A stretch of DNA of 64,000 bases, from NCBI RefSeq assembly GCF_964204865.1, contig NC_135250.1, forward strand, positions 27,705,395 through 27,769,394. Direction: 5' to 3'. The position numbers were made by a program, and so were the translations under genes. Shown one piece after another: positions 46,614-57,765 of the stretch (the first letter of the stretch is position 1; each line of letters opens with the position of its first letter). The notes below the pieces were generated by a model. It saw only the letters and a list, made by a program, of their open reading frames with translations, made no database searches and was not told where the DNA came from. Origin of the DNA: Styela clava (Eukaryota > Chordata > Ascidiacea > Stolidobranchia > Styelidae).

Positions 46614-47021
46614 CTTATGACTCGCTAATCGCGGTTTAAGGAATTCTACCCAACATTATTAACATTATGTTTCACGTTTTCTGATATCATGGCGGTTTAT
46701 TACCCCTTTAAGCTTCTCAATTTCCTTTTAAATTCGAGTTACTAAATTTACTCGCGTTATTAGCGTATGCATTTATTATAAATGTGCAAATTTGTATTTT
46801 GGATGCAAAAGTAAACATTTATTATGAGGTCATATACTTACAATTATTAATCGCCCCTCCCAACTTAATCCAGATAACGCCACTGGTGACATTTATACAT
46901 CAAATAAGAAGTGTGATTCTTAATTTCTTTGAAGCACCCTTTCATTTATAAAATGATTTAAATCATTGTTAAAAATTTTAAATAATAGAAACAATTTTGA
47001 ATATTATAAAATTATTCTCAC

Positions 47022-48265
47022 CATTCGTACTTTTTTCCCAATTGCCAGTTTTCATTGCTGGGAAAATCACAAAAAAAAAAATTTAGGTCATAATGATTTT
47101 GTTTTTACATGTATATATATATGTGTGCTGATCAACGAACAGTATAAATGTTCGGTTGTGAGTTCGAGAAAAATTTACAATCGACAATCACTCTCGACTC
47201 TAAATAAAACGTTGATTCTAGAAACATCCAATAGAAACATATATCAGACTTTAGAATAATTACCTGCCTTGCCCGCTATAGCGTAGGCAACAGTAACTGT
47301 GTACGCTGAAGCTACCTGCTAAAATATATAAATGTACAGTAATTTAACTATATTTTATAATGTATATTATAGCTAATCTTGGTAAGTATAACTAGAATTC
47401 TAACTCATGTTTTAGTTCTGGGTATACATACTAAATGTATAAACCATGTTATTGAAAGCCTTCACGAAACAGCTTTTCTCTATTGTGTTTTTGGTCATTC
47501 ATGAAATGATGTTACTTGATTTTCTATTACTTGATTGATATTAGATTTTATTTAACATGGCCTTTGTCCAAACAAGAAGCGTATTATCTTCATGGAAAGG
47601 CACAATGCACCAACCCGTATTTATCCAATATCTATACTTGAATAATTTTTCTTAATTGTGTGTACTTATTGTCAAGCTTTACTAGGCACATTACATTTGT
47701 CGAACAGTGTGTGCAAACTAAGGCCCACGGGCCAAATTCGGCACGTAAGAAAAATTGTGCGGCCCGCGAGAAGTGCCAATTTTGAATGGTGTGTCCGCGA
47801 AACGAGTTTTTAGTTTAGTTAGTACGTGCGAGCAATTCCAATCTCTATGCGTCGCAAAGCTTATGCCAGTACTTGAGTGCCACTGTCATATTAGCATAAA
47901 TATTAGCTAGCAAAAATCTGTTGCAGAATACATAGCAGTTTTCTTTAGACAATTTATGCGTTTTAACTCACCATTTCCGCAAGAACCCCTAACAATTCCG
48001 TGAAATCAATAACAAAAAAAAACAATTTGTTGTGCTAGCAACTACTAAAAATGCTATCCTAAATAAAGGGGCGGCCGGCGGCTTCACCCACTTACTTGTA
48101 TCTGGCCCTACTGTAATAAAGGTTGCACACCCCTGTATTATACTGAACAGTACAAGAATAATGTACCTGTGTCACCACGACTCTGTAACCTCCCCATGCA
48201 TCAGCAGGTAGTATACAAACAGACATAAATGTGAGCAACAGTATAATGTGAGCAAATACCGCCAT
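47022..48265 (-). CDS. Possible secreted protein, 5' exons only
   Basis: Three exons fit one another. 48265-48167 encodes a convincing signal peptide MAVFAHIILLLTFMSV ending ADA, then WGGYRVVVTQ, with donor CAG|GTACAT in phase 0. 47318-47264 (acceptor ttttag) reads QVASAYTVTVAYAIAGKA, donor G|GTAATT in phase 1. 47057-47022 (acceptor ttttcccag) reads AMKTGNWEKSTN, donor G|GTGAGA in phase 1. A hAT end (47705-48135) sits in intron 1. The last exon is uncertain: 44432-44380 (acceptor ctctttttcag) continues in phase and ends NWDSPACRHGCFR-stop; an alternative acceptor at 45205 gives only a few in-phase codons before a stop. I do not recognise the protein; small size and signal peptide resemble the neighbouring precursors, but the sequence does not. 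Confidence 0.42.
47705..48135. mobile_element. hAT-like element with decayed target duplication
   Basis: Left end CAGTGTGTGCAAACTAAGGC, right end GGTTGCACACCCCTG. Flanking octamers do not match. Lies in intron 1 of the possible secreted gene. Confidence 0.5.
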
Positions 48266-51248
48266 TCCTAATTATTGCTCTGCGCTTGTATGCAACGCAT
48301 AGAGCATTTAACAATTACATACTTCCTTTCTACTAATCAACGCATGGGATTCTGTGACGATATTCCGCTCGTTAATTTGCAGATAGGTGAAGAAATATTT
48401 CGGATTTGCGGAAATGCGAGACAAACATACACGCTAACTCAGAAATATGAACACGAACAGAGAATATACTTTTAAACCTATTAGAAATTAGATTAGGTAT
48501 CTATCGTAGTGATTTTTATATTTTGACTGATGCATCTGATTAAAATATTCAATAAACTAAACTAGCAAAGCGTTTGTTCTCAACTATTAGTTCTGCTTTG
48601 TCAGATTTGTAATAATAATACGTTTGTTTTGTTTATTTATCCAAATTAAGATACAATCAGTTTAAAACAGTTTAACACCAAAGACACACTGACTAAAATA
48701 AGGACAACAAGATTCAAGAACTAACAGCTTCTTTATGACTATCAATGTGTGGTGTGATCGGCCTAAACATGAATAAGTCACACACAATATGTGGACTTAC
48801 AAAGAAGCCAATCAAAATGTTGTTTGCTTGACACGTTATAAAAGTCACAACGCATGACAAGATTTATTGGACGTGAGGTGTACATATGGATCGTTCTGTT
48901 ACTATGTTGTTTTCAAAATACTTTTCTTATTTTTTTCTTGTTATGATAAATCGCCTTTTTCTTCAATTACTAGACCAATTGCTTTAAAATTTCAAATACC
49001 TGCAGATTTTATTTTTGCTAACAATAAAAGAGCGTTGAAGTAAATATATAATTTGTGAATGTAAAAAGCGCTTTTCCGACGAAAGTTTGGCAACAAAAAT
49101 CACGAATGGCTGCGCCATGTCAATAAAATTAAAAAGCTTACGTTTTAGCATTATCGTTTTATAATTTCATAAACTTTCTCTTAAATATCATAAGGTCGTA
49201 ATCAGGTAAATTTCGATAATTTTGATTCCTGCAAACGAATGTTACATTCAGCATTAAACGTGTGCAATTATTTTTCGTGATTAAGCAACATTATGGAGTC
49301 AATTCGACATCTCGACCTGATTGTCTGAAGACACTTCCAGAACAGCCAGGTATCTGTTACAATCCCCAATATACCATATTTACCAATTATTCATCGCCGT
49401 TAAAGGTACATTTGGACTTCATACACTGGTGTGATATTTATTCATACGCAATCACGTATGAATAATTGCATTGTAGATATTTTATTATTTCTAATGCCAA
49501 GTGAATACGTCATGAAAAATTCGCGATGAATCTACATTTAAATTCGACTCGTTCATACTCAAGTTTCCAATTCCCATTTGAGTTCGAGGTATTCATGATT
49601 TAAAAATGTGATCTACAGCAACTCGTAGGGTTATCAAGAGGTTAACGATATAAGTCTATCGACTCGAAAATATATAAAACTTTTCAAGCAGGTTTTGATA
49701 TAGGATACAAAATTCTATGATCAGAATAGTCTTTGTCAGTGATAATGTACTAGAAAGACAATACCCATAAAAATGAACAAATCGGAAAGACCAGAGGTCT
49801 TCAGGTCATGCGCTACGTCCTACGACATGGAATTGATTGGTAACAGGTTCATATTTCAAGCTCAATTACTCAAAAATGATGCAAATATTAAAAACTTTCA
49901 TGTGTTACTTAATGAATGTTGATGTTCAAAACATTTAATTGGCTTTAAAATAATTTTAATGGAATATTTATTGAATAATTTTATTGGAAAAATGAAACAT
50001 ATAATAGAACAAATAGTAAACCTACATTTGTTTAGTAATAGTTGGTATAGTGGTGAGATCGTTTGGCTCAACGTACACCTTAGAATTCACAGGCACCGTC
50101 AAAACTTGGTTGTAAAATATACAGCAGGCTTCAGTATGTTTTCAGCATATTATTCTTAAGCAAGTTTCCGGTATAGCACAAACATAGCAGCTCGCTGTGT
50201 ATAAGCAAGGTTGGAAATGCCAACGGTAATTTAGGCGTTTGCAAAATTACAGGTTTCGAGATGCCGCATGATGTCGTTGGGAATATATCATGGCACGGTC
50301 TCTTCTACTTTATTTCCCCGAAAATAAGACCTAGCCCGAATTATAAAATCGATTTTAATATAAGCCCCCCGACGACAAATGTGCAAAAAAATTTCATCAT
50401 TTGACGTCGAATTTTTAAGCAAACAAACTTCAGCCCAAATGCCTCATGTGTATTTATTATATCTGTATTCGTATTAAACCCCTCATCTCAGGCAATGTTC
50501 AAACAATTTCCTACATTTGGGACAAATAACTTATGAACTTTCCCAATATCTGACTTGGACCGGTCTTGAGAGGCTTGAGAGGCCGTGGTTAGTTATATAT
50601 TCATTCTGGCTTGGTGACTTCCTATTCTTGTGATACGTTTGAGTTAGTCTTAGGTCTTATGATTAAAGATTATAATTTGCCCGATGTTTTTTTGCTGGCT
50701 GATTTTATAATCAAGCCTGGGCTTTGTCTGATTGTTATCAAGTCAATTCAGAAAGCCTGGACCGGCTTGCTACTGTAGTTGGTGACGTGAATGTCTTCCA
50801 TTACATTCCTTCTAGACATTGTATGATGTAAATTTTCTTCTTATTTGATATCTATGGAATGTGCGTTTGAATAGCGAATGTTGCAGTAATTTTCAAGATG
50901 TTTTACTGGTTGGTTTTAAAATCGAGCCTGGGCTGTAGCTGTATATTTATTATCAAGTCAACTCGTAAAGCCTGGACGGACATGCATGCTATTGGATTTG
51001 ATGAGCTGATTGTCTTCCCTTACATTTCTTCTAGGCATTATCTATGCAATTTGCGTTCAAATGCCGAACGTTTCAGTAATGAATGTATTTCCAAATTTAA
51101 ACGTTACACAGAGGAGAGGCTAAGAATTCACATTGGTATAAAGATCATCCATCAGTGTATTGAATGTCACTGTATTGTCCATATTTTTATTAATCAGCCA
51201 CAAAATTTTATGTTCTCTTGGAGTGACTGTAATTGGTGTCTCGGCTTC
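48266..51248. other. Region downstream of precursor copy F
   Basis: 50160-51230 repeats blocks found downstream of copies C and D (ACGTTACACAGAGGAGAGGC, CAAATCTTCG-like and TCATCCATCAGTGTATT-like words), so it is the distal part of the same unit. 48.3-50.1 kb has no supported feature. Confidence 0.5.
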
Positions 51249-52515
51249 TTATTCAAAAGAAAAATCTTTCCAATCTTCGTCTGCAGTATCACTTTGGACA
51301 TCCCACCAAGATAGGCCGAGACCGTCGTCACCTGTGTAAATAAACGTCAATCATTGGGACTCGCTACTTCGTACTTCGACTCCGAAGTGATATATAAGTA
51401 ACACTGCTTCAATCTCTCAGCTAAAATTATTTATCACTGTTCATTATTCATGTGACTTTTCATTGTTTTAATTTAACTAAACAAATCTGTTCCGCCCCGG
51501 ACCCGACATCCCGGGAGTAAAATTGATACTTTATATAAATATAAACAATGTCATCAACACCAGCTAGCAACAACAGACTTTAAATCGAATCTAAATGTCT
51601 GGTAAAAATAAAATATGGCATTTTCTGAGCGACTGTTGTCAATTATTAAATTTAGCCGTTTGTTATTACCTTTTACATCCCATCCCATTAAACGGGTATA
51701 GGTTGTCACGGGGGGTCCGCTGAAAAATAAAAACATTTTGAAATACAGATATATAATGCTCGTTTTTAGAACACATAATGAAGTCTGTCGTGGACAGTGT
51801 CGGATTTAAAACATAACAACCTGGTGGCCCACACCTTCTAAATTGTAAAGGTTCCTTCCAGAATGAAGCCGGTTTAAAATGTTACAAAATGATATTTGTT
51901 TAATGTTTTAGTCAAGTTTTTAATTCTTGTCCCAAATTATTGAGCGTTCAGAAAATTGAAACAAAAATATGGCCAAATGAATAAATTTGTCTAATTTTGA
52001 GAACGCCCCTTCTTTGATCTTATTAACGTTACTTGCTATTATAAAATCACAGTTCACCGTCATTTTTTTGAAAAGATAAGAGAATATCTCAGCAACAACC
52101 AATCTAGGAATTAGTATATTTAAATTTAATACTATTTCTATTGCACCACTGATTACCCTGCTCGGGATCGCACGTTCAATTCCCTCGGGGAATAAATTTG
52201 TACAAGTGGATTGCTGGATTTCTCGCCGTCATAGCGTCGTGCGGTTCATCAACAAGTCCATATTCATAAAACAAATAAATGCCTGGCTGATTAAATAATA
52301 CCCGACATGGACAGGTAACCAGACGAGTGGCGTGGTTCGTCATATGCCTGAGCCGCCTTTAGGAAATACAGCAATGGAATCAACAAAAATATCAATACTT
52401 CAAATAATGGTCTCATTAATGGTCACCCCGATGAGATATCGACCTACCTAAACCATAAATTTGATGTTCGGATTAGAAGTCCAACAATGCAAATGAGTAA
52501 AATCCTTCCATGCAT
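51249..52515 (-). CDS. Small secreted precursor, copy F (three exons, 66 aa), reduced core
   Basis: Exons: 52515-52448, 51719-51670 and 51331-51249. Exon 1 (68 nt) encodes MHGRILLICIVGLLIRT then SNLWF, donor AG|GTAGGT. Exon 2 is only 50 nt (acceptor tttttcag, donor G|GTAATA) and encodes GPPVTTYTRLMGWDVK, with almost no net charge. Exon 3 (83 nt, acceptor acacag) is extended: DDGLGLSWWDVQSDTA then DEDWKDFSFE-stop, strongly acidic. All joins keep frame. Loss of most of the basic core while the acidic tail grows suggests either a different role or early decay. TATA box 59 nt upstream. Confidence 0.58.
52140..52350 (+). mobile_element. SINE copy
   Basis: B-box-like CGTTCAATTCCC at 52173-52184, then the family body with AACAAGTCCATATT, ATACCCGACATGGACAGG and GTGGTTCGTCATATG. 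Confidence 0.6.
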
Positions 52516-52573
52516 TATGTAGATTATGATCTATAAGTTCTTGCAAAAGAATCCACAACTGATTTATCTATAC

Positions 52574-52580
52574 TTTTATA
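52574..52580 (-). promoter_or_regulatory. TATA box of copy F
   Basis: TATAAAA on the minus strand in the shared CTTATAAAAG block, 59 nt upstream of the ATG. Confidence 0.5.
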
Positions 52581-52729
52581 AGCTAGACGTAAGTCGCTAA
52601 ACAAGAACATGAAAAATTACAATAGTTTTACTACTGCTTTTACCAATTTAATTATTTATTTAATATTTTATAAATATTCATTTATTATTATTATTATTTG
52701 TTTATTTAATTTATCAATTTTTTGGTAAT

Positions 52730-53340
52730 GATAATTTAGGTGACTTGATGATGATAAACTATCTTCCACTGATATATGGGCGCTGTTTGAGCGATGATTC
52801 AAAGCAAGGTGGAAATTTTAAAGGCAATTAAGAGGTCTTGATGATGATAAACCATTTTCCACTGACATATGGGCGCTGGTGGATCGCGCCTTCGTCGTAT
52901 TTGTACGTAATTTGTAGGCATTTATACTCAATTTTTATTAGATGATAGTAATTGATGGATCAAAATTTGGTGTGTATTGGATATGCTATCGTCATATAAT
53001 TTTTTCGCTATTTAATAGCAACAATGATGCAGTTTAATAAAGGGGAACAACAACATCGTATTTTCATATCATAGCAGCTCGCTGCGTATTCCAAGCAAGA
53101 TGGGAAATACCAATGATTATTAAGTTGACTTAATGGTGATAAATCATTTTCCACTGACATATGGTGCCTGATTCGAAGCAATGAGGGAAATATCAATGGT
53201 ATTTTGGGTGACTTAATGACGATAAAACATTTTCAACTGACATATGGACGCTGATTCGAAGCAAGGTGGGAAATATCAATGGTATTTTGGGTGACTTAAT
53301 GATGATAAAACATTTTCAACTGACATATGGGCGCCTGTTG
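52730..53340. repeat. Minisatellite, about 85-90-bp units
   Basis: Degenerate tandem units carrying CTGACATATGGGCGCTG, GAAGCAAGGTGGGAAATA and TGACTTAATGATGATAAA. The same unit occurs at 37420-37900. Confidence 0.7.
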
Positions 53341-54073
53341 ATCGCGTCATCGTCGTATTTGTAGGCATTTTTACTTCATTTTTTATTAGAATATTTTCGA
53401 TAGAATATAATTTGGATTGAATATTCTACGGGCAATGCTTACAATATGTTTTTTTCTCTATTTAACAACAAGGGTGGCATGCAATATAATGAAGAGTTAC
53501 AACAGCACATATTCTTCAATAAAATACGATAATCACAAAAGAGCTTCACCCAAAAACAGTTCAAATTTGAATATTTGTTATGGCCATAACCAGCCATTAT
53601 ATGATTAATCAGTCACTTGAGCAAATATGATGAATCATGCTGTTCATTCACTTTGTGATTATGACATATTTCTGCGTCACAATTTGCGTTAATAAGTGAT
53701 TGTACAAGAATTACTCTGAAAATTGGAATCATTCCCAGAATAAGTTTCTTTAAAGGTTCATATGGAAACCGATCCTTGAACAAAAGAAAACTCATTTATA
53801 CGTCACTTACATGCAAATATAATATACAAATATAAGTACAAATAATAAGCAAATATAAGTACAAATTAAAGTCTAACTATGTATAAAAAATATTTAGGAA
53901 AAAAATAGTGTTACATTCAAAAGTTTTTGAAAATTTAGTTTGAAAAGATTTTGTGAAATATGAAAAACGCGTATACATCGGTTGGGCTAAATATTAAGAT
54001 GCACGCTTCTCGTTTTCCGTAGTTGTATTGGTAAATTAAAGTGTTTTTGAGATAGGATGAATGCTATTGAATG
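53240..54073. repeat. Segmental duplication, right copy
   Basis: Partner of 37801-38613. Only scattered substitutions and short gaps separate the two by eye, so the duplication is recent relative to the peptide array. Confidence 0.85.
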
Positions 54074-54363
54074 ATAAAATACAGTATATATAAGTCACTT
54101 ATATAACACGCGAAAAGAAAACCTAGATATATGTACAATAGTGTTCAAAGAATAAAATAATAATTTGATAAAAGAAAACAGTGTAACAGATCAAAGTCTT
54201 CAGCATTCTGTAAATTGATAAAATTTGCTGTTACGCTAGGAACACTATATATTATAAGCCCGTTTTGTGTTGTCCGAAGTAATAATCAAACCTGAGGGTT
54301 TTGAGACAAAATGAATGTATCTACATATTATAAAGCACGTTGTCTATCATTTCTCTTTCCGAC

Positions 54364-57115
54364 TCAGCGTTTTTTTGAAGTTTTTTCGTTTTTGTTTACC
54401 ACGCTATACATATCTTCAATGTTTTCGGAGTTGTTTGATTCCTGGGCCTCGTCGTTCTCTTGCTGCAATTCGTTTTCTTGCTGCACTTCGTTCTCTTGCT
54501 GCGCTTCCTTCTCTTGCCGCGGTTCAGAATCCAGAGACATTTTTGAGGTTGTAGACAATAATTGACGATAGTTTGCCAGTTTGTGATAAAATCTGAAACA
54601 CATATGACAGAGATAACAAAGAGCTTAGATAAGAACGAGTTGTACTACTGTTTGGACTTCAATATTTGGCTTGAAAGGGGTTCAAAAGTGGGAACTGAAC
54701 TATACTTTCTACCATTTATAAAAGGGTCATTTACCAAGTTACTACAATTTCCTTAAAAGAATTCAGCCCTACATGTAAAAACTTGAGACTGAAACCATGC
54801 AGAATTGATAAAAAATCAAGAATTGCAGATTACCTCAATGTTAGGGTGATTATGAGAAGTACTGCTAAACCAAGCAAGACTGCCGGAACAATTATCAAAA
54901 TTGATTTATCCTTTGTATTACAGTTTCCATCATAACCATTGGAATCCCTCATTGTTGCCGTAATCGGAATTGAGGTTATATCACTCTGTGTATTGTTTAT
55001 CAAATAACCAGATTGAGTTGCCGTCGGTTCATTCTCTGAATATGTTTTGTGATAGTTAGATGTGGTGGGAACGCTATTCCTTTCCGTAGTTTGTTGAAGT
55101 TCTACAAATAGGTACAGTTCACTTATTATTGGCGGGAACCCTCTTTAAATTCAAGCGTATATATCAAAAATCGCCCCTCAATTAAAGATTTTTATAAGAA
55201 ATTATGGTATCAAATATTTGAAAATTTTCATTTGAAAAGTGCGTTTGTTTCGTTAAAACTAAAATTACATTCCCTAATGTATAAGAGATTATTGACTAGT
55301 TGAGTACAGTGTGCTAATGTACTGTATATTTAAAATAATGTATATACTGTACTATTCTACAGAATTAGCCTATTATAATATCGTTGCAGCTCAGCAAGCA
55401 TACAAATTACTTCATTAAGTAATATTAGGTTTACACTTTTTGCAGTTATAATATTTTCTCCTTAAGATTACTGCAGAATATAATACGAAGAATTTAAGTT
55501 GAAGAGACTTATTAAATTCGCTTATACTTAATTTGTTGCTTTTACCTGTGTTGTTTAATATCCGGTGTATTAACAGGATTTTGAATTCTTGAAGTTCATG
55601 AGAGTAACCATCCCCTGTCTTATATGTCAAACTAATTGGAAAAACATTATCTTCAATATTATGCTGGTATATTCCATTACATCCGTCAGTAATAGATTTA
55701 TCAGATACAGCTTTTGAGGCGAAAAGGAAACAGTCGTTGAGTTTGGAATCACACAGTTCTGTATCCACTAATCCAGCTAAAACATAGTGATCAATTGATG
55801 CCTTTACCTGATAGTACATGTAATACCCACTATAATTTACCATATACGGCACTAATGTGAGTATCGGGTCCTAATTTCAAATATTATATCCGATATATTG
55901 GTTACCTACGTAGAGATCTCGGCAAAAAACAGCACAACTGAGACATTTGTAATTCTTAATTAACGCAACAGGAAATCATAAAGACAACTATCAAACTACT
56001 AAAAACTAGATAATATGCAACGTATAACACATAAACATGTTTCGAGTGAAATAACCCCATGGTGGAATAAAAAAACTAGAACACAAATTAATCGAAACAA
56101 GCCTTGAAGGTGGATACAAAACTATATTTTTATAATTAATAGAAGTTTTTTAATTGTTACAAATTAACACGAAAAATGTATTCACTTTGATTGCCAGTAA
56201 TTTTCAGAGATCCAATGCACTGACTGTTTTGATAGAGTTTATTTTCAGTAATATTAACTAACAAGGCGGTGTTAACAGATATGCAACTATCGGCTTTTAA
56301 TTCCCAAATAGTGTGAATATCCCCTGTTCTTCTGAAAAATACAAATTGAAAATAACTATTTAAACTATATTTTCATGTTCATATACGGCTGGTTGATCAT
56401 GAAATTTCATTTCATCATTTTTAAAAGTTTATCAAAAAAAAATTTTCCTATATTTTACATCGTTCTGTTAATTATTATTCATGTTAAAATTATTTTTTAT
56501 TGGATTATATATATGCTTTATTTGTATCAATTTTCATTAAAACCTAATAAAAAATAGAGAAATGTTTTACCTTACACTTGAGCCTTGTTCAGGTTTAGAA
56601 CATAAATCAAGGTTAAACTGACTCAGAACGATAGATTGGCAAAATGTTGCTGACACTATAAGTGAACAAAAAAGAATATTTGTTGCGTTGAATATTTTTC
56701 ATAAAGTCATAAATCCGCTCTAGGGGTGAGTTTCAAATACTCGATAATATTATTGTAGATAACTTCGTTAAGTATACGTACCGTACATTTATTTGCAGTG
56801 CAAGTGTCAATTATCTCACTTATTACTAATTAGTTACGTACTTGTTAATAAAAGTCAAGTTATGAAACGTTGAAGTCCTGAATTTCTAAAAGACTCAAAC
56901 CCTCGATGGATTTCTAGAATTCATATGACTCACTCTAAAAAGTTTCGGAAATATTCAAATTTGAATGAGGCATTTTAACTCAACAAATTCATTCCCTATA
57001 CGTAGTGAAGTAAACAACACATATCCACTTATATACAGTTTGAGAGTCACTGATGAAAAATGATACGAACAAATTACTCACCTATAAGTAACAATACCCG
57101 CGCAAGTAAATACAT
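54364..57115 (-). CDS. Single-pass membrane protein TMR1, unrecognised ectodomain (six exons, 330 aa)
   Basis: Exons: 57115-57082 (signal start MYLLARVLLLI), 56655-56571, 56331-56186, 55776-55546, 55101-54834 and 54592-54364. All joins keep frame (phases 1, 2, 1, 1, 2) at GT-AG borders. The ectodomain of about 165 residues holds cysteines in FNLDLCSKP, ADSC, NSQCIG, TELCDS, NDCFLF and TDGCNG, plus one extra (TFCQS), with N-glycosylation sequons NIT, NQT and NNT. Exon 5 is a Ser/Thr/Asn-rich stalk followed by a membrane segment, ILIIVPAVLLGLAVLLII. Exon 6 is a cytoplasmic tail with an imperfect repeat EAQQENEVQQENELQQEND and one tyrosine site EDMYSVV that resembles an ITIM only loosely. Type I topology. 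It is not an Ig, CUB or sushi fold by any motif I can see. Its ectodomain is shared with TMR2. A receptor role is inferred. Confidence 0.8.
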
Positions 57116-57128
57116 GTTTTTCAAATAT

Positions 57129-57190
57129 TTCAGCTCGTCTCTTGCAACTACGTCTCTTGCAACCCGTCTCTTGCAGCCCGTCTCTTGCAA
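57129..57190. repeat. Short tandem repeat just upstream of the TMR1 start
   Basis: Four copies of CGTCTCTTGCA(A/G)C in the 80 bp upstream of the TMR1 ATG. The TMR2 counterpart (near 63829) has a single copy, so this expanded after duplication. Confidence 0.7.
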
Positions 57191-57564
57191 CTACACCGAA
57201 GAACTTATATGGTAATCCCAAGGTATCAATTTGAAAACGTAAATGTCGGGCAAGGCAACAGTTGTTACGTTGCATTCATCAGAGTACCCATGTATCTATA
57301 CTCTTTATTACGTGTACTAAAGCGATGAATTTTACTTGCCAAATGCAGATTAGTAATTGTAAAGTACGCTCTATGTTGATTGGTAATATGTCGAATCACT
57401 TCCTCGTGCACAAACGATCACCTTCAACAGTTTACTAAGGTTCGTTATTTGAAATCATGATCTGACTAATGTAATTCAATGATTGAGATCGAATCTTCCA
57501 ACAAAATTTTGAATTGGAAGTATTGCTCATTTAGTTCCTGAACGCTTTGGATATTTTTAATTTG

Positions 57565-57765
57565 GTTCCATTACACTTGAACCCACGTAAATTTGAACCC
57601 ATGACAATTGCACCTGTATGCTATTGCACCTATGGAATTTTTTTTGTTTCACGGATAGTTAAACCCATACTAACCCTAACCCATGGGTTTTAGCACCCGC
57701 ATATAGATTGAACCCGTGGATATACGCATGGGTTCAAATGTACATGGGTTCAAATGTACGGTCAC
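57565..57765. repeat. TGAACCCATG / CATGGGTTCA motif cluster
   Basis: Repeated TTGAACCC, CATGGGTTCAAATGTAC (twice in tandem) and inverted copies within 200 bp, between TMR1 and TMR2. Looks like a decayed palindromic satellite or foldback piece. Confidence 0.55.

Noticed and set aside
49262-49465. Frame with a Kunitz-like CLKTLPEQPGIC stretch
   Set aside because: Cysteine spacing is wrong for a Kunitz domain and the remaining conserved cysteines are missing.
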